Source: a virus
Direction: 5' to 3' (one strand)
Virus record (IMG/VR): IMGVR_UViG_3300019487_000026
Span: 1-64,000 of that record
DNA: 64,000 nucleotides
Made by a program: the position numbers and the translations under genes. Of the stretch, positions 7,378 to 16,563 are shown in pieces. Every line of letters begins with the position of its first letter. Position 1 is the first letter of the stretch. Under the pieces are notes generated by a model. That model did no database searches. It had not been told where the DNA came from and saw only the letters and a program-made list of their open reading frames with translations.

Positions 7378-9411
7378 CTAGTCATTAACAAATCCAAAGC
7401 TACCTTTAATTTGATTGTCGCTTGACTTCGGCTGGTTGTCAATTAGGGCACGAAGACGAGCAACGGCTGCCTCAAACTCAACCTCGAACACTTCGATTGA
7501 TACGATCAATTCTTTGATGTGTGCGATTGAGAAGTTTTTGGTTGCCTTGATCCATTTTTGAAGTTCTGCGTGATTTTCGGAAAGTCGTTTATTCTTTGCG
7601 GTGAGATAAACACGACGTGCTTCTTCATTAGGCATCCCAATTTTTCGAACGAGATCAAAACGACTGGGGCGACACACGAATCGTTGGTCGAGACGTTCCG
7701 GAAAATTCGTTGTAGCAACGAAAACCACGTTGTCAATTTGAAGTTCACCATCCATAAGCGCGAGCAAATCAGCTTCTCCGTGATCATCGATAATCGTGTC
7801 AATGTCTTCAAGCATCACAACCAGCGGGCGCGTTGGTTCAACTTGCCGGAGGATTTTCAAGCCTTTTGCGGACAGGTCAGGGTTGCTTACGTAGACAGAA
7901 ATTCCACCATTCTCAATTACTTCATTCGAAATCTGTTGAAGGGTTGATGTGTTGTGTGTAACTGTAAAATCACCAAGCAAGAAACGACCATTTCCATCTA
8001 AGGTGAACCCATAATAATCATCTTCGTCCAGTGGAATAACTTCTATAGAAGTGTGCAATGGATCTTTGATTTGTTTCCGTGGTTTTGCTTGTTTCCGTTT
8101 AATGCGCGTCGGTATTTGATCTGTGTGTCCTGAAATATGAACACTTTGACTGTAAAATACATCACCGGTTTGATTTGTTGTTTGTTTTTGACTCACAGAC
8201 ACTCGAAACCCAAGTGAGCGAACAAGGAATACAACATCATCAATCAATCTTTTGTTTGTATTAGAAAACTCAAAGCAGTTTGATCCAAGATACCCATCAC
8301 TATCGAGTAGTCCAGCTAATAACTGAAGACGAGTTTCTCTGCTATTTATTTTATAGAGTTGTGGTATGTGTTTGTTGTTGAGCACGCCGAGCTGTTTCAT
8401 TTGTGCGCGAAGTGGATTCGATCCTCTTTGGAAGGCTTTACCTGACAACGCATAGGTTTTTGCTTTGTTTGTGGGAGAGATCTTCTTCTCAACGAGCCGT
8501 AGTCCCACATTGGTGGCGTACGATTCCAGAAAACCTATAACTTCACCGTCAGCCGTAGTTATATCCGTGTTAGCGGACGTTCCGTCGCCCAACCACAGTC
8601 CAAGATAATAAGGATCAACACCTGTAGGTTTTGCTTGAAACTCTATGCTAACCTTATAGCCATACCATTCTTTTTGAAAGTTGGCCGTCGTAGCCAAATA
8701 ATCTTTGAGTTCAACATCTTTGTATTCGGTTGTGCGCCTGTGAGGATTATGTCTACCTTTCTTCCATGTTGATCGCACTAGAGATAGAATATGGGATTCA
8801 TTGACTGTGTAACTATCACCGTTTGTTTGGTCTATCCTGTACATCTTTTCACGGCCGCGGCCGAGCGCACACACTGTTCTGGGAGTAGAGTCATCACCCA
8901 TAACCAAATCACCAACTTTAATATCTTCTACTGCTTTAATTGAGCCATCATACATTATAACTGGAGTGCCTCGCTTTAATGATTTACCCGATCCAGGAGG
9001 GCCCCAAAGAAGAACTCCACGCTTCCATAGGAAGCCAAACTTACGAAAATGCTCTTCTTTTGTCCAGAAGGTTCGAATCTCACGAACAATTTCATCGCTG
9101 ACACTATCTGGGAGCCGGATTAGTTCATCGAGGTTTATGTCCGCTTTGTGGAAATGGATCCCGAGACTGTCATTGGCTTCGATCGTATACTGTCCTGGTA
9201 CTAATTCGTCAACAGCCGTTTCACAAGCCGAATAGCGGCGCCCACCATAGATCGCCCACATCTGTTGTAGTCCAGTTCCAGTCATTCGACTGTCGTCGCC
9301 ATCGTCTCCCCTCCGTGGGCGCGGAGGTGAAGTTCGACTTTCGCGGGCGCGACGAACTTGACCGGCAAGGCGAGCTAGCTCGGAAAGTTCTCGAGCAATA
9401 TGATCAGTCAT
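7378..9411 (-). CDS. AAA+ ATPase (BCS1/FtsH-like ATPase fold) interrupted by an intein
   Basis: ATG at 9411, overlapping the topoisomerase stop by eight bases (ATGACTGA). 677 codons before splicing, about 333 residues after. The spliced Walker A reads GPPGSGKTS, and Walker B is LVVMLEDID, followed by a sensor-like ATTNFPERLDQRF segment and an Arg-rich SRFDL. The N-terminus is low-complexity, rich in Arg, Ser and Pro. Its place next to topoisomerase suggests a role in replication or protein remodelling, but the substrate is unknown. Confidence 0.88.
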   Translation of the reverse strand: MTDHIARELSELARLAGQVRRARESRTSPPRPRRGDDGDDSRMTGTGLQQMWAIYGGRRYSACETAVDELVPGQYTIEANDSLGIHFHKADINLDELIRLPDSVSDEIVREIRTFWTKEEHFRKFGFLWKRGVLLWGPPGSGKSLKRGTPVIMYDGSIKAVEDIKVGDLVMGDDSTPRTVCALGRGREKMYRIDQTNGDSYTVNESHILSLVRSTWKKGRHNPHRRTTEYKDVELKDYLATTANFQKEWYGYKVSIEFQAKPTGVDPYYLGLWLGDGTSANTDITTADGEVIGFLESYATNVGLRLVEKKISPTNKAKTYALSGKAFQRGSNPLRAQMKQLGVLNNKHIPQLYKINSRETRLQLLAGLLDSDGYLGSNCFEFSNTNKRLIDDVVFLVRSLGFRVSVSQKQTTNQTGDVFYSQSVHISGHTDQIPTRIKRKQAKPRKQIKDPLHTSIEVIPLDEDDYYGFTLDGNGRFLLGDFTVTHNTSTLQQISNEVIENGGISVYVSNPDLSAKGLKILRQVEPTRPLVVMLEDIDTIIDDHGEADLLALMDGELQIDNVVFVATTNFPERLDQRFVCRPSRFDLVRKIGMPNEEARRVYLTAKNKRLSENHAELQKWIKATKNFSIAHIKELIVSIEVFEVEFEAAVARLRALIDNQPKSSDNQIKGSFGFVND
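7951..8982 (-). other. Intein in the P-loop of the AAA+ ATPase (LAGLIDADG)
   Basis: 344 residues beginning with Ser (SLKRGTPVIMYDG) and ending TVTHN before extein Thr. Inserted between Lys and Thr of Walker A (GSGK/TS), so the ATPase is inactive until splicing. LAGLIDADG blocks are YLGLWLGDG and LLAGLLDSDG. Confidence 0.92.
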
Positions 9412-10765
9412 TATATTGGCCTTTGGTGTATTTCTTGAGGATTTCTTCAAGTTCAGAGATGTAAACCTTACGGCGATTAGGTTCACTAGACAACAGGCTA
9501 TTGTATTCCTTCAGTTGGGTTTCCCCCTCTTTGATTCTGTCTTCATTTTTCAAACGTTCTTCCTCAGTAAAGCGATATACAGCAAGATCAGCAATATAGT
9601 CGAGGTTCACAATACCAATTTTAGTGAACCAATCCTTGAGTTCTGCACGAGACGACAAAGTTGCTGAGTGCGCGGACGCTCGATTTTTAATTGCTGTTCG
9701 GACATCGTAGTATTTACTAAGGTCTTGTTTGAGAAGATCTCGCAGTCGCTCATACCGCTGCACATACCACGCTAGTCGCCAGTCGGTAAACGCCTGAATG
9801 AACGACACTGGTTCAGCATTCAGAATTGATTGCCCATCAAAACTAACGACGTTGAAGTTCTCAATATGACGGATCGTCAGTCCAAGCTGTTGTAAGGTTT
9901 CTTCCTTCGTTTGTCCACTCAGAATACCCTTCTTGAAGCGAACAACAATGTTGAATTTATCCTTTGAATTGTCAACGACCCGAACAATAGTGTTGTCTTC
10001 AACAAGTGCATCTAGTTTCTCGATTAGCTTGGCATGTAGTAGACCGTATGGGAGCTTAGTAATACGAACAGAGACCCCATCGACGTCTTCATAGTCGCCA
10101 CTATAGTAGTAAGCGACACCCCGTTCTGTTGCTTCCGTCTTATGAGCAGCCGTTTCGAACGGTACAGGAGCCATAATTGGACGGAAGGTTGGCATTGGAT
10201 TCTTGAGTTTCTTTTCTCCTCGCAGATGTTCTAACTGAAGCTTGATAATATCATTAAGGGTGCGAGGAAGAATGTACGTCGCAAAGCCAATAGCAATGCC
10301 CTCGGTTGGATTGAGGAGCGCAATTGGAATTAGCGGGAGAAAATGAACGGGCTCCATCAACGTGCCGTCATAGTTCTCTTGCATTGGAATCACTTCGATG
10401 TCTCGAAACACGACATCGTCGGTAAATTTCGAAATCGCAACGGACGTGTATCGGCTTGCACCGTAGCCCTTTGGTTTCAGTAACGTACCAAACGCGCCAT
10501 ATGGCTTCAGAAGAGGAATATTATTCCCGTATCGTGCTGCTAGTGTGTCAACAGCGGTTTCGGGACTTGCGTGTGGATGGATTGGCATGGTTGCACCAGC
10601 CAAGACAGCTGATTTGAATTTATCGCCACTTCGTCCTGTCCATAAAACGCGCCGCTCAGCAGACTTTAAGCCGTCAGTAGCGGCAGGAATTGCTCGCATA
10701 CGCATAACGTATAACGAGTAGTCTCGGCGTTGCCTATCAATATAGGCAGAAGATTGTGGTTTCAT
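9404..10765 (-). CDS. 52: DNA topoisomerase II medium subunit (T4 gp52-like, GyrA/ParC family)
   Basis: 453 aa, close to T4 gp52 in length. N-terminal breakage-reunion domain: DGLKSAERRVLW is the conserved GyrA-type DGLKPV.RR segment, and the catalytic Tyr is likely the Y of GYGASRYTSV. It lacks the beta-propeller C-terminal domain of gyrase, as gp52 does. Pairs with the ATPase subunit at 11839-13767 to relax and decatenate phage DNA. Overlaps its upstream neighbour by four bases. Confidence 0.92.
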   Translation of the reverse strand: MKPQSSAYIDRQRRDYSLYVMRMRAIPAATDGLKSAERRVLWTGRSGDKFKSAVLAGATMPIHPHASPETAVDTLAARYGNNIPLLKPYGAFGTLLKPKGYGASRYTSVAISKFTDDVVFRDIEVIPMQENYDGTLMEPVHFLPLIPIALLNPTEGIAIGFATYILPRTLNDIIKLQLEHLRGEKKLKNPMPTFRPIMAPVPFETAAHKTEATERGVAYYYSGDYEDVDGVSVRITKLPYGLLHAKLIEKLDALVEDNTIVRVVDNSKDKFNIVVRFKKGILSGQTKEETLQQLGLTIRHIENFNVVSFDGQSILNAEPVSFIQAFTDWRLAWYVQRYERLRDLLKQDLSKYYDVRTAIKNRASAHSATLSSRAELKDWFTKIGIVNLDYIADLAVYRFTEEERLKNEDRIKEGETQLKEYNSLLSSEPNRRKVYISELEEILKKYTKGQYND

Positions 10766-11076
10766 AGGTTCAAAGGCTCACGCCCCAGCGAACGATCGAT
10801 TAGAAGACACATCTTTCTGTATAAGTCATAGGTTTCAGCAGCAATGGCGCTCGGATCGACGATGTAAGGCCCACGACCATTGAACACCTGGTCTTTTATA
10901 ACGAACCCGTCTTTGTCGTACAAATCGGCGCATGGAATGTAACGTACATATCGCACAACTTGACACGTATCCTCAACAGGAGATTCACGAATATTAGCCC
11001 AACACAAGTCCTCGATTTTTCCACCAAGGTACTTGAGCTTACGTTCAAGAAATTTTAGTTCAATCGGTTGTTCCAT
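10762..11076 (-). CDS. Unknown protein, 104 aa, between topoisomerase genes
   Basis: Mixed alpha/beta with several Cys and Tyr, no known motif. Overlaps the gp52 start by four bases, so likely translated in step with it. Function unknown. Confidence 0.7.
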   Translation of the reverse strand: MEQPIELKFLERKLKYLGGKIEDLCWANIRESPVEDTCQVVRYVRYIPCADLYDKDGFVIKDQVFNGRGPYIVDPSAIAAETYDLYRKMCLLIDRSLGREPLNL

Positions 11077-11083
11077 CTAACTG

Positions 11084-11782
11084 TCAATCGTTTTGAGTCC
11101 CAAGGTATTTGCGAGCTTGCGTAAGGAATTCACGAATGTGTTTTGGCTTGTAGTTCGTATGCTCAACACACATATTGATATTCCATGCCATCGCCAATTT
11201 ATCGTGGATGTGGCCATGAATGTTCACGCACTTCGCAGGAACATTATCCATAGGGTAATGGGTAAGGAGCAACTGGTACTCCATATCTGCGGCTGGGACA
11301 TCGATTACATGGCATAGATGGCGCTCGTCGAATGCTAGATCGAACACAGTGCCATCACGATGTAAGTCGTGATTGCCAACAATCTGAATCTTGTATCCTG
11401 GGAGCTGGTTAAGGATATGATTGATGTCGTGCTCCTTCATAAAACCGATATCACCGCCAAAGATGCAAATGTCTTGTGGTTTGACAACTCGCTGGTAGTT
11501 GCCAATGAGGCAAGCATTCATCAGGCTACGGTCTGGAAAGGGACGATTACAGTACTTGATAATGTTTCCGTGGCCAAAGTGAATGTCGCTCCACAGCCAG
11601 ATATCAGTTGTTCCAAACGGGTCGAGCGTTCTGGGCTTTTCTACACCATCGGCAAGTTTGGTTTTGATCCGTCTCCACGCTTCGATGTTTCGGACCTTTG
11701 GTGTCGTTCTACCGTGGTGAATATCTGGGTATTGGAGATCTTTGAGGTATAAGTCTTTGAGTGTTTCTTGAGTAAGTTTCAT
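11084..11782 (-). CDS. Calcineurin-like metallophosphoesterase
   Basis: Metal-binding motifs in order: WSDIHFGH, GGDIGF, GNHDLH, LLTHYPMD and NIHGHIHD. These are the full metallophosphoesterase set. About 232 aa from the ATG at 11782 (MKLTQETL). A longer frame to 11863 would overlap the next gene and has no better ribosome site. Phage members of this family act on small nucleotides or nucleic acids; the substrate is unknown. One of three such enzymes in the window (also 28014 and 36723). Confidence 0.85.
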   Translation of the reverse strand: MKLTQETLKDLYLKDLQYPDIHHGRTTPKVRNIEAWRRIKTKLADGVEKPRTLDPFGTTDIWLWSDIHFGHGNIIKYCNRPFPDRSLMNACLIGNYQRVVKPQDICIFGGDIGFMKEHDINHILNQLPGYKIQIVGNHDLHRDGTVFDLAFDERHLCHVIDVPAADMEYQLLLTHYPMDNVPAKCVNIHGHIHDKLAMAWNINMCVEHTNYKPKHIREFLTQARKYLGTQND

Positions 11783-11838
11783 AATTTCAGCATTATATCT
11801 GATTAGTTGATTTGGGGCAACTGGAGAGTGAAAGGCTC

Positions 11839-13767
11839 CTATTTTTTGTCTGCTGTCAACCAAACCTTTCTCGCATCAGCATCTTCGCTGAACAGAAGCG
11901 AAAGTGTGTTTTTGACTTTTCCGTCATCGATGATAGGAATCAGTGTGTCAGTCTCACCCGACAGTACCATTTCCCAATCCTCTTTCCACATTGAGCCAAG
12001 ACCCTTCATGTACTCGATTGACCAGCCTTTGTACTTATCTTTCTGTCCCTCGTATTCAGAACGCCGCGAAAAGTGCTCTCGTTTTTTACCCTTAGAGGCA
12101 ACAACGTTTGGCGCAACTAAGCGGTAGACAATCGGCTCATACTGTTTATCGAACAGTTCAGGCCAGAATTGATGGAATAGATTAACAAGCAATGTGAAAA
12201 TATCATCACCGTCATAGTCTGCATCGGTTGCAATAATGATCTTCCCATAGTTTAGCTGACTTCTGGATACTTTCTTGCCTGGCGTGAGTCCAATGACGGT
12301 CAATAGGTCTTGAAGCTTTTCCATTTTCAATACTTGAGCAACCGATGAATCGTAAACATTGTTAATCTTGCCACCAAGCCAGAACGAAGCCGTTGTTTCT
12401 GGATTGCGCGCTTCGCTGATCTGACCTTGTGCACTATCACCTTCCACGATTAACAACTGACAGGTACTACGAACGGTACCAGTTGCATCCAAAAGCCTTG
12501 CAACGGGTTTCCTTCGATTGGCTTTCAGTCCTTCGATCGCATCTTCATCTTCTTTGCGTTTGTGGCGCTTTTCAGCACGATCGATCACTGCTGTCAGCCA
12601 GTCATTGTTCTTTTTAGCAAAAGCCTTCCATTGAGAATCGATCATATCAACGAAATCTTTTCGAAGGTCAGGAGCGGTTAGACGAGTTTTCGCCTGACTA
12701 TCATATTCTGGACTCTTCACTTTGAGATTGGCGAGAACCAAAAGGCCTTCCTTAATGTCATTTCGTGTGATTTCGCACTTGCGTTTTGTCGCTTCTTTTG
12801 CCAAGTAAGCTGTCGTGGAGTCAATGAAAGCATTCAGGAATTGAGCGTTGCATTTGCCGCCATCGAATAGCAAGGAGCTATTGACCCACGTAAACATTTC
12901 CTCTTTGTCAGTATTGTTCACACCCAACATCACGTAGAACTCACCTTGAACATTTTCTGTGTTGATTGTAAACGCGAAGTAAGTACCTTTGTCGAAGAAT
13001 CCGCCAGAAGCAAGTCGCTCAACGTATTCTTCGAAACCTTTTTTATAGCGAATTCGCTCACCGTTGTACTCAACTGTGATATCAGGATTGGTCAATGCAA
13101 TTTCGTGCATTCGATTCTTGATCAGAAGTTCAGGAAGCTTTACAGTCTTAAAAACCCCCTTGTCGAGTGTAAAACTTACAGAAGTTCCTGTTTTCGAACC
13201 ATTAACTTCCGAAACTTTTGGTCGTTTTATATCCAAACCACCATCATTGAACTGTTGAGCATAGTGTTTACCATCACGATAAACATCAACCGAGAAGTCG
13301 GTACTACAGAAGTTCGTACAGGCAGCTCCAACGCCGTTCTGTCCAATCACGCCAATGTCTTTTTCGGTCTTAAAGTTGCGACCTGAACGAAGTCGACCGA
13401 GAACAAGCTCGGGAACCCACGTGAGATTGTCTTCGCGATCTTTTTTCTTTTCAATTGGAATGCCACGACCATTATCTGATACAGTATATGTACCTGTTTT
13501 GGGATCGGCATCAATCTTCAAAAGTTTGATTCGTGAATCAATCTGTGCAAATTCATCCAAACAGTTATCAATCACTTCATTGATCGCTTTGTACACTGCA
13601 GGAATGAATTCTACTTCTCGAAGCTTCAGTTGATCTTCGGACAAAAGCGGAACTTGGTAGGTAGTTGGATGCATACTACCAAAATAAATCTGTGTTCGTA
13701 AACGAACATAATCACGATCGCCAAGATCTTGGATATCCTCGGCTGTATAAGCCTTTTCACGAGGCAT
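11839..13767 (-). CDS. 39: DNA topoisomerase II large (ATPase) subunit, T4 gp39-like with toprim domain
   Basis: 642 aa. N-terminal GHKL ATPase: NEVIDNCLDEF, DNGRGIPIE and GQNGVGAACTNF. C-terminal toprim: LLIVEGDSAQGQ and ATDADYDGDDI. T4 splits this protein into gp39 and gp60; here the toprim part is continuous with the ATPase, as in most relatives. Works with gp52 at 9404. Confidence 0.93.
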   Translation of the reverse strand: MPREKAYTAEDIQDLGDRDYVRLRTQIYFGSMHPTTYQVPLLSEDQLKLREVEFIPAVYKAINEVIDNCLDEFAQIDSRIKLLKIDADPKTGTYTVSDNGRGIPIEKKKDREDNLTWVPELVLGRLRSGRNFKTEKDIGVIGQNGVGAACTNFCSTDFSVDVYRDGKHYAQQFNDGGLDIKRPKVSEVNGSKTGTSVSFTLDKGVFKTVKLPELLIKNRMHEIALTNPDITVEYNGERIRYKKGFEEYVERLASGGFFDKGTYFAFTINTENVQGEFYVMLGVNNTDKEEMFTWVNSSLLFDGGKCNAQFLNAFIDSTTAYLAKEATKRKCEITRNDIKEGLLVLANLKVKSPEYDSQAKTRLTAPDLRKDFVDMIDSQWKAFAKKNNDWLTAVIDRAEKRHKRKEDEDAIEGLKANRRKPVARLLDATGTVRSTCQLLIVEGDSAQGQISEARNPETTASFWLGGKINNVYDSSVAQVLKMEKLQDLLTVIGLTPGKKVSRSQLNYGKIIIATDADYDGDDIFTLLVNLFHQFWPELFDKQYEPIVYRLVAPNVVASKGKKREHFSRRSEYEGQKDKYKGWSIEYMKGLGSMWKEDWEMVLSGETDTLIPIIDDGKVKNTLSLLFSEDADARKVWLTADKK

Positions 13768-13775
13768 TCGTACTC

Positions 13776-13988
13776 CTATTTTTGTGAACGTTCATTGATC
13801 AAACCCGAAACAACTGTTAGAGCATGTTCCAGAGCTTTATACAAACCGTAAACGGTAGGGTTGCCAGCCTTTCCAGATATTTGTGTAAGGAGAGACATTT
13901 TTCCGACAATTTTGTCGCGTTCAGCATTAAGCTGGTGCAGGGTCATTGTGTGCCATTCATTGGCACGAATTTCTGTATCTTCACTCAT
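13776..13988 (-). CDS. Unknown small protein, 70 aa
   Basis: Mostly alpha-helical and hydrophilic. Overlaps the SprT-like gene stop by four bases and lies eight bases before the topoisomerase start, so part of the same operon. No family recognised. Confidence 0.65.
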   Translation of the reverse strand: MSEDTEIRANEWHTMTLHQLNAERDKIVGKMSLLTQISGKAGNPTVYGLYKALEHALTVVSGLINERSQK

Positions 13989-14413
13989 TTTAGGTATGTA
14001 GTTTCCCTTATTTCCGAACTAAGGTCAAGACCAACAGTTCGTTTGATTCTATTTTTCCAGATCCAAAACCGTTTTGCATGTCCCATACTTGTGTGGTGTT
14101 GATGTTCCCAAGCATGTACCATTTCGTGAACTAATGTATCCAGAAACATCTTTTTTGTTGCAAATGTTTCATTGATCGTGATGTTGATACGCCGGGCGTG
14201 CGTCTTGTCGTTGACGATCCCTTCGCATGCACCCCACGCTCCACGTAATTTGTCAACCCGAATCGCATCAGGACGATGCAGCCTACCATAAAAAACAGCT
14301 GCATTCAACTTGCTCCACCAGCGTCGAACAAGTTGTTCACTGACAACTATGCGAGACTTTCGACCAGATTTTAGATGTTTCTTGACATATGTACGTGCTT
14401 CATCGTGTGTCAT
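13985..14413 (-). CDS. SprT-like zinc metallopeptidase
   Basis: 142 aa. HEMVHAWEHQHHTSMGHAKRFW carries the HExxH zinc motif with the downstream His typical of the SprT family. Cellular relatives (SPRTN) cleave proteins crosslinked to DNA, which would fit its place in a replication operon; that role is inferred. A second SprT-like protein is at 56382. Overlaps the primase stop by 14 bases. Confidence 0.85.
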   Translation of the reverse strand: MTHDEARTYVKKHLKSGRKSRIVVSEQLVRRWWSKLNAAVFYGRLHRPDAIRVDKLRGAWGACEGIVNDKTHARRINITINETFATKKMFLDTLVHEMVHAWEHQHHTSMGHAKRFWIWKNRIKRTVGLDLSSEIRETTYLK

Positions 14414-15410
14414 TGCAATACAGCTTTATACGTGATGCAGCTTCAAAACCATCACGTGTATTGTCCTTCACAGAGCGCAAGACATATAGTAAGCCGTATT
14501 TGACAACCGCTTCACTCATATCCTTGCATGATCCAATGTCGGGTGTTGAAACGCTCCACCCCAACTCTAACGCTTGCTGTGCCAGGCGATGTCCATCACC
14601 GAATCGATCAGGAATAACAACTTTTGGTCGTCGTGTTTGATTGATCCAACGTATTTGGCCTTGTGTGATCTTGCTGCCGAACACTGCAACGCCTTTCACC
14701 GCATAAGCGTCAAAGAACCCTTCCACAATATACAACGGATTGTTCGTGTCCTCAAAAATATAATCGTACCCAAATAGCACATTTTCCCGCGATATTGGTG
14801 GACTCCTATATTTATCCGGGCGAATCGCAGCCAAGTCGCGGCCTTGATAGAAAATCAATTTTCCCTGTTTATACACTGGGATAATCAACCTTCCGTACCA
14901 TTTACTTTCATCTTTATCTTTTGACTTGCGAACAAGATAGAATTGATGATCTTTACACGTCATTTGACGTTGTTCTACGAGGTGTTGATTCGCACAAACT
15001 GCCCACTCGTCGTTTGGATCATCGATCAATTGGTAAAAGTATGACGGAAGTGCAATCTCAGTAGGTTCGATATCAGCAAGAGGGGAAACTCGTTCGGTGC
15101 TCTTTCGTGGGCCATCGCGTAGGTTCTCGAGAACCATCCGTTGCCAATCTTCTCGGGGAACGTCAAACGCATCAAGAACTGTGCGCATGTCATCAGGAAC
15201 AGATTGATGAATCGATGGGTCGTAGATTGCAGTATGACCACAATTGAAACAGTTGTAGCCAACCTTTACGCCATCAAAATTGAACCCTGCTCGCTTGCCC
15301 TTGCGACCGTGGTCATTACACACCCGACACAAAACGGAAAACCACCCACGGCTATTTCGGCGATGGGACAAAGAAATGTGTTGTCGAATTATTTCTTCAA
15401 GAGAAACCAT
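14400..15410 (-). CDS. 61: DNA primase (T4 gp61-like, zinc-finger and toprim)
   Basis: 336 aa. N-terminal zinc-binding domain with CRVCNDHG and CFNCGH pairs, then a toprim core with YIVEGFFDAYAV. Makes RNA primers for lagging-strand synthesis. Its length matches T4 gp61 (342 aa). A 19-nt palindrome lies directly upstream (15412-15430) and may regulate it. Confidence 0.88.
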   Translation of the reverse strand: MVSLEEIIRQHISLSHRRNSRGWFSVLCRVCNDHGRKGKRAGFNFDGVKVGYNCFNCGHTAIYDPSIHQSVPDDMRTVLDAFDVPREDWQRMVLENLRDGPRKSTERVSPLADIEPTEIALPSYFYQLIDDPNDEWAVCANQHLVEQRQMTCKDHQFYLVRKSKDKDESKWYGRLIIPVYKQGKLIFYQGRDLAAIRPDKYRSPPISRENVLFGYDYIFEDTNNPLYIVEGFFDAYAVKGVAVFGSKITQGQIRWINQTRRPKVVIPDRFGDGHRLAQQALELGWSVSTPDIGSCKDMSEAVVKYGLLYVLRSVKDNTRDGFEAASRIKLYCNDTR

Positions 15411-15411
15411 G

Positions 15412-15430
15412 ATGGTGTATTATACACCAT
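15412..15430 (-). promoter_or_regulatory. Perfect 19-nt palindrome overlapping a TATAAT box, before primase
   Basis: ATGGTGTAT-A-ATACACCAT on the minus strand has 9-bp perfect arms around one central base and contains TATAAT. It sits between the ClpP-like stop and the primase start. It could be an operator over a -10 element; no good -35 box is visible. Confidence 0.5.
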
Positions 15431-15432
15431 GT

Positions 15433-16107
15433 TTATTTGGCTGGCTCGCTAACCTCGGGCTTTGTAACTTTTGAATGGCGAACCTTTTTCTTGTCCGACT
15501 TTCCGTTTGTCTGTGCAAGGTGTGCGATCATTCTGTCGAGGCGTTTCCGAATTTCGGGGGAGTGCATCCACAAGTCCTCACCACGAATGATTTTATTAAA
15601 CTCGTCTTCGGTCAGAAAGGGAATGTAGATCTTTTTTGCGAGCGCAGAGAACCATTTCGTTGTTGCGTCAAGCTGCGCGAACATTTCTTGGCCCTTACCA
15701 ACGACACCCGACTTGAAGTTATGGAACATTACCATACAGTGATCGTTAACAACCATCTCATCACCAGCAAGAAAGATAAACGTTCCAAGAGAGAATGCCA
15801 TGCTTTCAAGGACCGTCACGATTTTCGCTTGTGAGTTTTGCATCGCATTGACGATTTGGACGCCCGTGTCAAGCCGACCGCCTGGAGTGTTTAGGTGAAT
15901 GAAGATGATATCGTTAGATGCTGCGGTCAGCATTCGATGGATCATTTCAACATAGTCGTGTGGCTCACCAATTTCATCGCTCAAGTAGAAATGAACCTGA
16001 GAGGCACAGAACGTTTGCTCAAACGCCATGAACGGTCGTTTCTTTGGAGGTGGTTGTTTCTTGTCGTCTTCTTCTTCGTTCTTTAGACTATATTGATAGG
16101 AAAACAT
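15433..16107 (-). CDS. ClpP/SppA-type serine protease
   Basis: 224 aa with AAGGAG ribosome site. The ClpP fold is shown by IIFIHLNTPGG (oxyanion strand), the nucleophile segment ESMAFSLGTFI (candidate Ser in FSLG) and the His in MVMFHNF. The C-terminal tail is basic and lysine-rich (KSDKKKVRHSKVTK). Bacterial ClpP needs a Clp ATPase; phage relatives also serve as head-maturation proteases. No scaffold or capsid gene is nearby, so a general degradation role seems as likely. Confidence 0.8.
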   Translation of the reverse strand: MFSYQYSLKNEEEDDKKQPPPKKRPFMAFEQTFCASQVHFYLSDEIGEPHDYVEMIHRMLTAASNDIIFIHLNTPGGRLDTGVQIVNAMQNSQAKIVTVLESMAFSLGTFIFLAGDEMVVNDHCMVMFHNFKSGVVGKGQEMFAQLDATTKWFSALAKKIYIPFLTEDEFNKIIRGEDLWMHSPEIRKRLDRMIAHLAQTNGKSDKKKVRHSKVTKPEVSEPAK

Positions 16108-16152
16108 TGGCGCTCCTTCTTAGGCCAATGTATTTACAGGGGAAATTGAGGG

Positions 16153-16527
16153 CTAAACAAACTGCGATTGGGTAATTCTTGGGCCGTCTGCGTATTCAGT
16201 TATCAAGTCTTCCTTGCGGCCAGGCATGCCTGATAATGCGGCCGCTTGGAGCTGATGTTGTTTGATTCGTAGATTTGTATGGTCGTATTCGGTTAAGACG
16301 AACAAAAAATCATCAACTTCTTTGTAATCGTTATAGATGTAGCGGGTACCAATCATGGTGAACATATCACGATGTTTACGAACAGCTTCTGGAAGTGACA
16401 GTCCTGTATGATCTTTGATCATTTGCTGCATTGCTTCGAGATGGTCATGCGCCCTACGCCGGTAGTAATCGGCACGTCGCTTGTCCATATCGATCTCTTC
16501 CTCAATCTGACGTTTGACCATGATCAT
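16153..16527 (-). CDS. Unknown protein, 124 aa
   Basis: Starts MIMVKRQIEEEIDMDKRRADYY, a charged helix, then mixed structure. The start follows ten bases after the tmRNA terminator and has no clear ribosome site, so it may be read from residual readthrough or start at 16521. No family recognised. Confidence 0.6.
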   Translation of the reverse strand: MIMVKRQIEEEIDMDKRRADYYRRRAHDHLEAMQQMIKDHTGLSLPEAVRKHRDMFTMIGTRYIYNDYKEVDDFLFVLTEYDHTNLRIKQHQLQAAALSGMPGRKEDLITEYADGPRITQSQFV

Positions 16528-16536
16528 CACTGTGCT

Positions 16537-16563
16537 AAAAGGAGAGGGCTTTCGCCCTCTCCT
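16537..16563 (-). terminator. Rho-independent terminator of the tmRNA transcript
   Basis: Ten-bp perfect stem AGGAGAGGGC / GCCCTCTCCT closed by a GAAA tetraloop and followed by TTTT on the minus strand. It ends the tmRNA gene. Confidence 0.9.
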
